The notes beneath the pieces are model-generated. The model was not told the DNA's origin. It did no database searches and saw only the letters and a program-made list of their open reading frames with translations. DNA of 64,000 nucleotides from Actinokineospora diospyrosa (lineage in GTDB: Bacteria > Actinomycetota > Actinomycetes > Mycobacteriales > Pseudonocardiaceae). Shown in pieces: positions 59,851 through 64,000 of this stretch. Position numbers and translations under genes: made by a program. Every line of letters begins with the position of its first letter. Within the stretch, counting starts at the first letter, position 1. The stretch spans positions 124,001 to 188,000 of the forward strand of contig NZ_JAMTCO010000017.1 of NCBI RefSeq assembly GCF_024171925.1, written 5' to 3'.

Positions 59851-59895
59851 CGTAACGTTTTGCCCAGTGACCCCGGGCACAAGGGTGTGACGCTG

Positions 59896-60696
59896 GTGCA
59901 GGTCGGTATCGGACTCCCCAACACGGTTCCCGCTCGTGGGCGCGGCGCGCTGCTCGAGTGGGCGCGGCGCGCCGAGGCGGCGGGCTTCAGCACGCTCGCC
60001 GTGCTCGACCGGCTGCGCTACGACAGCGTGGACCCGTTCATCACGCTGGCGGCCGCCGCCGCGGTGACCGAGCGGATCGGGCTGGCCACGATGATCGCGA
60101 TCGGCCCGCTGCGCTCCCCCGGCGTGCTGGCCAAGCAGGCCCAGTCGCTGCACGAGGTCTCCGGCGGGCGGTTCACCCTCGGCCTGGGCATCGGCGCCCG
60201 GCACGACGACTACGCCGCCGCGGGGGTCGACCCGAGCACCCGGGGCGCGGCGCTGTCCACCCAGCTCGCCCACCTGCGCGGCGGCGGGTTGTCCTCTGTG
60301 GACATCCTGGTCGGCGGGAGTTCCGGCACGGCGCTGGCCCGGATGGCCCGCTACGCCAACGGGTACGCCCACGGCGGCGGTCCGCCCCGCGCGTTCGCCT
60401 CCGCCGCGACGCAAGCCCGTGCCGCGTGGTACGACCACGGCAGGCCAGGCTCCCCGGTGTTGTGGGGGCAGGGTTATCTGGCGCTGAGCGAGCCGGAGCG
60501 CGGGCAGGACTACCTGCGCGACTACTACGCCTTCACCGGCCCGTTCGCCGACAAGATCGCGGCCGGTGCGTTGACCAGCGCGCGGGCCATCAAGGACTAC
60601 GTGCGCGGCTACGCCGAGGCGGGCTGCGACGAGCTGATCCTGTTCCCCACCACGCTCGACCTGGCCGACCTCGACCGCCTTGCCGAGGCGCTCTGA
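59896..60696 (+). CDS. LLM-class flavin oxidoreductase
   Basis: About 266 residues of the luciferase-like family: VGIGLPNTVPA, FSTLAVLDRLRYDSVDPFITLAAAAAVTERIGLATMI, GGRFTLGLGIGAR. It uses FMN or F420. The start is uncertain: GTG 59896 has AAGGG ten bases upstream; longer TTG/GTG choices add nine to twelve residues. First gene of the CoA operon, overlapping the next gene by one base (TGATG). It may act on the reduced aminobenzoyl-CoA or deal with a reactive by-product; this is inference. Confidence 0.88.
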   Translation: MQVGIGLPNTVPARGRGALLEWARRAEAAGFSTLAVLDRLRYDSVDPFITLAAAAAVTERIGLATMIAIGPLRSPGVLAKQAQSLHEVSGGRFTLGLGIGARHDDYAAAGVDPSTRGAALSTQLAHLRGGGLSSVDILVGGSSGTALARMARYANGYAHGGGPPRAFASAATQARAAWYDHGRPGSPVLWGQGYLALSEPERGQDYLRDYYAFTGPFADKIAAGALTSARAIKDYVRGYAEAGCDELILFPTTLDLADLDRLAEAL

Positions 60697-62612
60697 TGGA
60701 CGTCTCGATCCTCGGCGCGGGCCCGGCGGGGCTGTACCTGGCGATCCTGCTGCGCAAGGCAGGGCATACCGTCGCGGTGCACGAGCGCAACGCCCCGGAC
60801 GCCACGTTCGGGTGGGGGGTGGTGTTCTCCGAGGAGACGCTGGGGGCGTTGCACGACGCGGACCCGCCGACGCACTTGGAGATCACCGACTCGTTCGCCC
60901 GCTGGTCGCGCATCGACATCCGCTACCGCGGCGAGGTCGTCCGCTCCAGCGGCCACTCGTTCACCGCGATCGCCCGCAGGCACCTGCTCGCGATCCTGCG
61001 GGCCAGGGCGACCGAACTGGGCGCCGACCTGCGGTTCGGCAGTGAGCTCGAGGAGCCGCCGCAGGCCGACCTGCGGGTCGCGGCCGACGGCGCGAACAGC
61101 AAGACCCGGCAGCGGCACTTCCGGGCGCGGGTGTCGCCGCAGGGCTGCAAGTACGTCTGGTTCGGCACCGACCTGGTGCTCGACGCGTTCACCTTCGCCT
61201 TCCGCGAGACCGAGTACGGCCTGTTCCAAGCGCACGCGTACCCGTTCGACGAGCGGACCAGCACCTGGATCGTGGAGTGCGCGCAAGGGGTGTGGGAGCG
61301 CGCCGGACTCGACACGGCGACCGAAGAGGAGAGCATCGCGTTCTGCGAGCGGCTGTTCGCCGAGGACCTCGGCGGCGCGCGGCTGCGGTCCAACCGGTCG
61401 CTGTGGCTGGACTTCCCGCTGGTGCGCACCCCGAGTTGGCACAAGAGAAACCTGGTGCTGCTGGGCGACGCAGCGCACACCGCGCACTTCTCCATCGGCT
61501 CGGGCACCAAGCTGGCGATGGAGGACTCGATCGCGCTGGCCGCCTCGCTGGCGACCGAGCCGACGCTGGACGCGGCGCTGACCGACTACGAACTGCGGCG
61601 GCAGCCGGTGGTGGAGCGGTTCCAGCAGGCGGCGGCGGAGAGCGCGGGCTACTTCAGCCGGACCGCGCACTACACCTCGTACGAGCCGATCCAGTTCGCG
61701 GTCAACCTCCTCACCCGCAGCGGCCGGGTCACGCACGCGAACCTGGCGCAGCGCGACCCGCGGCTGATCCGCCGGATCGACTCGTGGTTCGCGGGCCGCG
61801 CGATCGCCGCGCCGCCGGTGTTCGCGCCGTTCGGCGAGCTGCCGAACCGGTTGGTCGCCGAGGTGTCCACACCGGACGAGGTGGCGGCTCGGGTGGCGGA
61901 CGGGTACGGGCTGGTGCTGGCCGGTCCGGTCGAGGTCGACTCGGCCTCGCCCGCGGACTGGCGGGGCGCCGTCGCGCTCAAGGCGGACACCCGCCTCGGC
62001 CTGCGGCTCACGCACCGGGGTGCCCGGGCCGGGGCGCCGTGCGTGGCGGCCTCACCGATCCCCTACGGGCCGTTCGCGCCGGTCCCTACCGAGGTGAGCG
62101 ACCTCGACGCGGTGCTGCGGGCCTTCGCCGAGCACGCCGCCGACGCGGCCGAGGCCGGGTTCGACCTGTTGGAGCTGGACATGGCCGACGGGCACCTGCT
62201 CGCCGGGTTCCGCTCCCCGCTGACCAACCAGCGCACCGACGAGTGGGGCGACCGGCACAAGTTCCCGCTCGCCGTGCTCGACGCCGTGCGCGCCGCGTTC
62301 CCCCGCACGCTGGCGGTGCGGCTGGCGGTCACGGACTGGGCGCCGGGCGGGACGAGCGTCGCCGACGGCATCGCCTTCGCCAAGGAGCTGCGGGCGCACG
62401 GGACGGACCTCGTGCACGTGCGCGCGGGGCACACGCTGCCGGACTTCCGACCCGACTACCAGCGCGGCTACCTGACCACGCTGTCGGACCGGGTGCGCAA
62501 CGAGGCCGGGATCCCGACGCTGGTCGGCGGCTACCTGACCACGCTCGACGAGGTCAACACCGTCGTCGCGGCGGGCAGGGCGGACCTGTGCGTGCTGGCG
62601 GAGGCGCCATGA
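60696..62612 (+). CDS. Anthraniloyl-CoA monooxygenase/reductase-like fusion protein
   Basis: 638 residues. The N-terminal FAD monooxygenase (about 1-375) has GAGPAGLYLA and GDAAHTAHFSIGSG; the C-terminal part is an old-yellow-enzyme-like barrel (about 385-638). This domain order is that of 2-aminobenzoyl-CoA monooxygenase/reductase, which hydroxylates and reduces anthraniloyl-CoA. The OYE half is short: the usual end after ADLCxLA is missing and a conserved His region reads LLELDMADGHLL. ATG overlaps the preceding stop by one base. It forms a unit with the CoA-ligase and creatininase genes. Confidence 0.9.
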   Translation: MDVSILGAGPAGLYLAILLRKAGHTVAVHERNAPDATFGWGVVFSEETLGALHDADPPTHLEITDSFARWSRIDIRYRGEVVRSSGHSFTAIARRHLLAILRARATELGADLRFGSELEEPPQADLRVAADGANSKTRQRHFRARVSPQGCKYVWFGTDLVLDAFTFAFRETEYGLFQAHAYPFDERTSTWIVECAQGVWERAGLDTATEEESIAFCERLFAEDLGGARLRSNRSLWLDFPLVRTPSWHKRNLVLLGDAAHTAHFSIGSGTKLAMEDSIALAASLATEPTLDAALTDYELRRQPVVERFQQAAAESAGYFSRTAHYTSYEPIQFAVNLLTRSGRVTHANLAQRDPRLIRRIDSWFAGRAIAAPPVFAPFGELPNRLVAEVSTPDEVAARVADGYGLVLAGPVEVDSASPADWRGAVALKADTRLGLRLTHRGARAGAPCVAASPIPYGPFAPVPTEVSDLDAVLRAFAEHAADAAEAGFDLLELDMADGHLLAGFRSPLTNQRTDEWGDRHKFPLAVLDAVRAAFPRTLAVRLAVTDWAPGGTSVADGIAFAKELRAHGTDLVHVRAGHTLPDFRPDYQRGYLTTLSDRVRNEAGIPTLVGGYLTTLDEVNTVVAAGRADLCVLAEAP

Positions 62613-63358
62613 GCCACCGGTTCGCCGACCTGACCTCACCGGGGGCCGCGGCACTGCGGGAGCGGACGCCGGTGCTGCTGCTGCCGGTGGGCGCCGTGGA
62701 GCCGCACGGGCCGCACGCGCCACTGGACACCGACCCGATCATCTCCGCGGGGATGTGCCTGCGGGCGGCGGACCGGCTGGCCGACGACCCGGTGATCACC
62801 GTCAAGATCCTGCCCGCGCTGTCCTACGGGGTGACCGAGTTCGGGGCGGGGTTCGCCGGGGCGGTCGGGATCAGCGCCGCGACGCTGGGCTCCCTGGTCG
62901 TCGAGATCTGCTCTTCCCTTGCCGCGCAGGGGTTCCCCCGGGTGGTCGTGGTGAACAACCACTTCGAGCCCGCCCACGTCAGCGCCCTGCGGGCGGCGGT
63001 CAAGACGTTGGCGGACAACGGGATCCGGACCGGGTACCTCGACCTCCTGCGGCGCGCGGCGGTCGCCCGGCTGACCGAGGAGTTCCAGTCCGGCTCCTGC
63101 CACGCGGGCCGCTACGAGACCTCGCTCGTCCTCGCCGACCACCCCGAACTGGTCGACACCGGGGCCATGGCCCGGTTGCCCGCGGTGCGGGTCGATCTGC
63201 CCGCGGCGATGAGCGCGGGCAAGCACGGGTTCACCGCGATGGGCATGCTCGACGCCTATTGCGGCGCGCCAGCCGAGGCCACCGCCGAGGAGGGGCGGCA
63301 GACCTTCGAGAGCCTGACCGACATGCTGGTCGAGGCCATCCACGACCAGGTGCGTTGA
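62609..63358 (+). CDS. Creatininase-family amidohydrolase (candidate formamidase)
   Basis: 249 residues of the creatininase family with zinc-site motifs VGAVEPHGPHAPLDTD, NNHFEPAHV, and SCHAGRYETSLVL. Family members cut amide bonds; the archaeal member ArfB removes formyl groups. ATG 62609 overlaps the preceding stop as ATGA and has GGAGG four bases upstream. No ordinary kynurenine formamidase is seen here, so this protein is a candidate for N-formylkynurenine deformylation. An alternative is hydrolysis of a ring-derived amide after the CoA steps. Confidence 0.88.
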   Translation: MSHRFADLTSPGAAALRERTPVLLLPVGAVEPHGPHAPLDTDPIISAGMCLRAADRLADDPVITVKILPALSYGVTEFGAGFAGAVGISAATLGSLVVEICSSLAAQGFPRVVVVNNHFEPAHVSALRAAVKTLADNGIRTGYLDLLRRAAVARLTEEFQSGSCHAGRYETSLVLADHPELVDTGAMARLPAVRVDLPAAMSAGKHGFTAMGMLDAYCGAPAEATAEEGRQTFESLTDMLVEAIHDQVR

Positions 63359-63368
63359 GAGGAGTCCG

Positions 63369-64000
63369 GTGCCCCACCAGCTCAACCTCGCGAGCCACTT
63401 CCTCGACCGCAACACCGACCTCGGCCGGTCGGACCGCCCAGCCCTGCTCGGCCCGACCGGCCCGCACACCTACGCCGACCTCGCCGACCTGACCAACCGG
63501 GTCGGCAACGTGCTGCTGTCGTTCGGGGTGCGCCCGGGCGACCGCGTGCTCTTAGCCCTGTCCGACGGCGTTGAGTTCGTCGCGACCTGGTTCGGGGCGC
63601 AGAAGATCGGTGCGGTGACCGCCGAGGTCTACACGTTCCTCACGGCAAAGGACTACTCCTACTTCTTGGGCTACACCGGGGCGTCGGTGGTGGTCGCGGA
63701 TTCCCTGACGCTGCAACGGTTACGCGAAGCAGGAACGCAAGGGCGCGACATTCTCGTGGTTGGCGCAGCGGACCTGGAGTTACAGGCGAACGAGCACGAC
63801 TTCGACGCGCTGGCGGCCGCTTCTCCGTCCACTTTAGACGCTGTGTTGCGCGGGCCGGACGATGTGGTGCTGTGGAAGTTCACCACGGGTAGCACGGGAA
63901 CGCCGAAGGCCTGTCCGCACACGTTCCACAGCCCGGTCAACAGCCACGAGTGGTACGCGCGAGGAGTGCTGGGGCTGACCGAGGACGACATCGTGTTGCC
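63369..64000 (+). CDS. Aryl-CoA ligase, probable 2-aminobenzoate-CoA ligase (3' end outside window)
   Basis: The first 210 residues are visible: MPHQLNLASHFLDRNTDL, TYADLADLTNRVGNVLLSFGV, then the AMP-binding motif TTGSTGTPKA. The layout matches benzoate-CoA ligase family enzymes. It should activate anthranilate for the preceding monooxygenase. GTG 63369 has GGAG upstream (GAGGAGTCCG). Unusual for this DNA, four TTA leucine codons occur (63552, 63720, 63780, 63834) with other A/T-ending codons. Confidence 0.9.
   Translation, partial: MPHQLNLASHFLDRNTDLGRSDRPALLGPTGPHTYADLADLTNRVGNVLLSFGVRPGDRVLLALSDGVEFVATWFGAQKIGAVTAEVYTFLTAKDYSYFLGYTGASVVVADSLTLQRLREAGTQGRDILVVGAADLELQANEHDFDALAAASPSTLDAVLRGPDDVVLWKFTTGSTGTPKACPHTFHSPVNSHEWYARGVLGLTEDDIVL

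Overview
The window is high-GC (about 70%) DNA with GTG starts, tightly packed GTGA/ATGA gene overlaps and actinobacterial regulatory motifs: IdeR/DmdR iron boxes, a DasR-type chitinase operator and a TCGAAC-N4-GTTCGA LexA box. This points to a filamentous actinomycete, possibly Pseudonocardiales; the genus is a guess.

Region 1 (1-33516) is an iron-siderophore locus read leftwards. An MbtH protein, a siderophore-interacting reductase and two very large NRPS proteins follow a near-consensus iron box at 27144-27162. The first NRPS (6313 aa) is C-A-T / C-A-T / C-A-T-E / C-A-T-E / C-A-T-E. The second, cut by the left edge, is C-A-T-E / C-A... Specificity residues read by eye give Gly - Ser - unknown (D) - N5-acyl-N5-hydroxy-ornithine type (D) - Ser (D) - Thr (D) - unknown. 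The first C domain resembles the EntF type, so an N-terminal acyl or aryl cap is likely. Beside it lie an alpha/beta hydrolase, a heterodimeric ABC half-transporter pair and two FecCD-type permeases; the permeases have a strong iron box and the transporter pair a weaker one. Ornithine hydroxylase, cap-forming enzymes, terminal thioesterase, binding protein and permease ATPase are not in the window.

Region 2 (33509-39211) holds ordinary accessory genes: a HAD phosphatase, a MarR regulator divergent from a flavin monooxygenase, a zinc alcohol dehydrogenase, a secreted SGNH hydrolase and a GlxA-like regulator.

Region 3 (39271-43523) is the most unusual part: a three-gene operon of a B12-type radical SAM protein, an ATP-grasp/PLP-decarboxylase fusion and a small transglutaminase-like protein, with a bulged hairpin upstream. 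I recognise no described pathway with this set.

Region 4 (43689-58173) contains alkylation repair (Ada-AlkA fusion and Ogt), a proline iminopeptidase, a NarL-type two-component system with a membrane protein, a secreted GH18 chitinase behind a DasR-like site, a BAHD-like acyltransferase, a small SOS-box gene, a TlpA-like lipoprotein thioredoxin, a LigD-type polymerase, a Ppx/GppA protein, an RsbW-like ATPase and a cation-efflux protein.

Region 5 (57013-64000) is a tryptophan/anthranilate catabolic locus. A PaaX regulator, tryptophan 2,3-dioxygenase and kynureninase are divergent from a flavin oxidoreductase, an anthraniloyl-CoA monooxygenase/reductase-like fusion, a creatininase-family hydrolase and an aryl-CoA ligase cut by the right edge. 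A candidate PaaX operator lies between them. Tryptophan would pass through kynurenine to anthranilate and then through CoA-thioester chemistry. The creatininase-family protein is a candidate for the missing formamidase.
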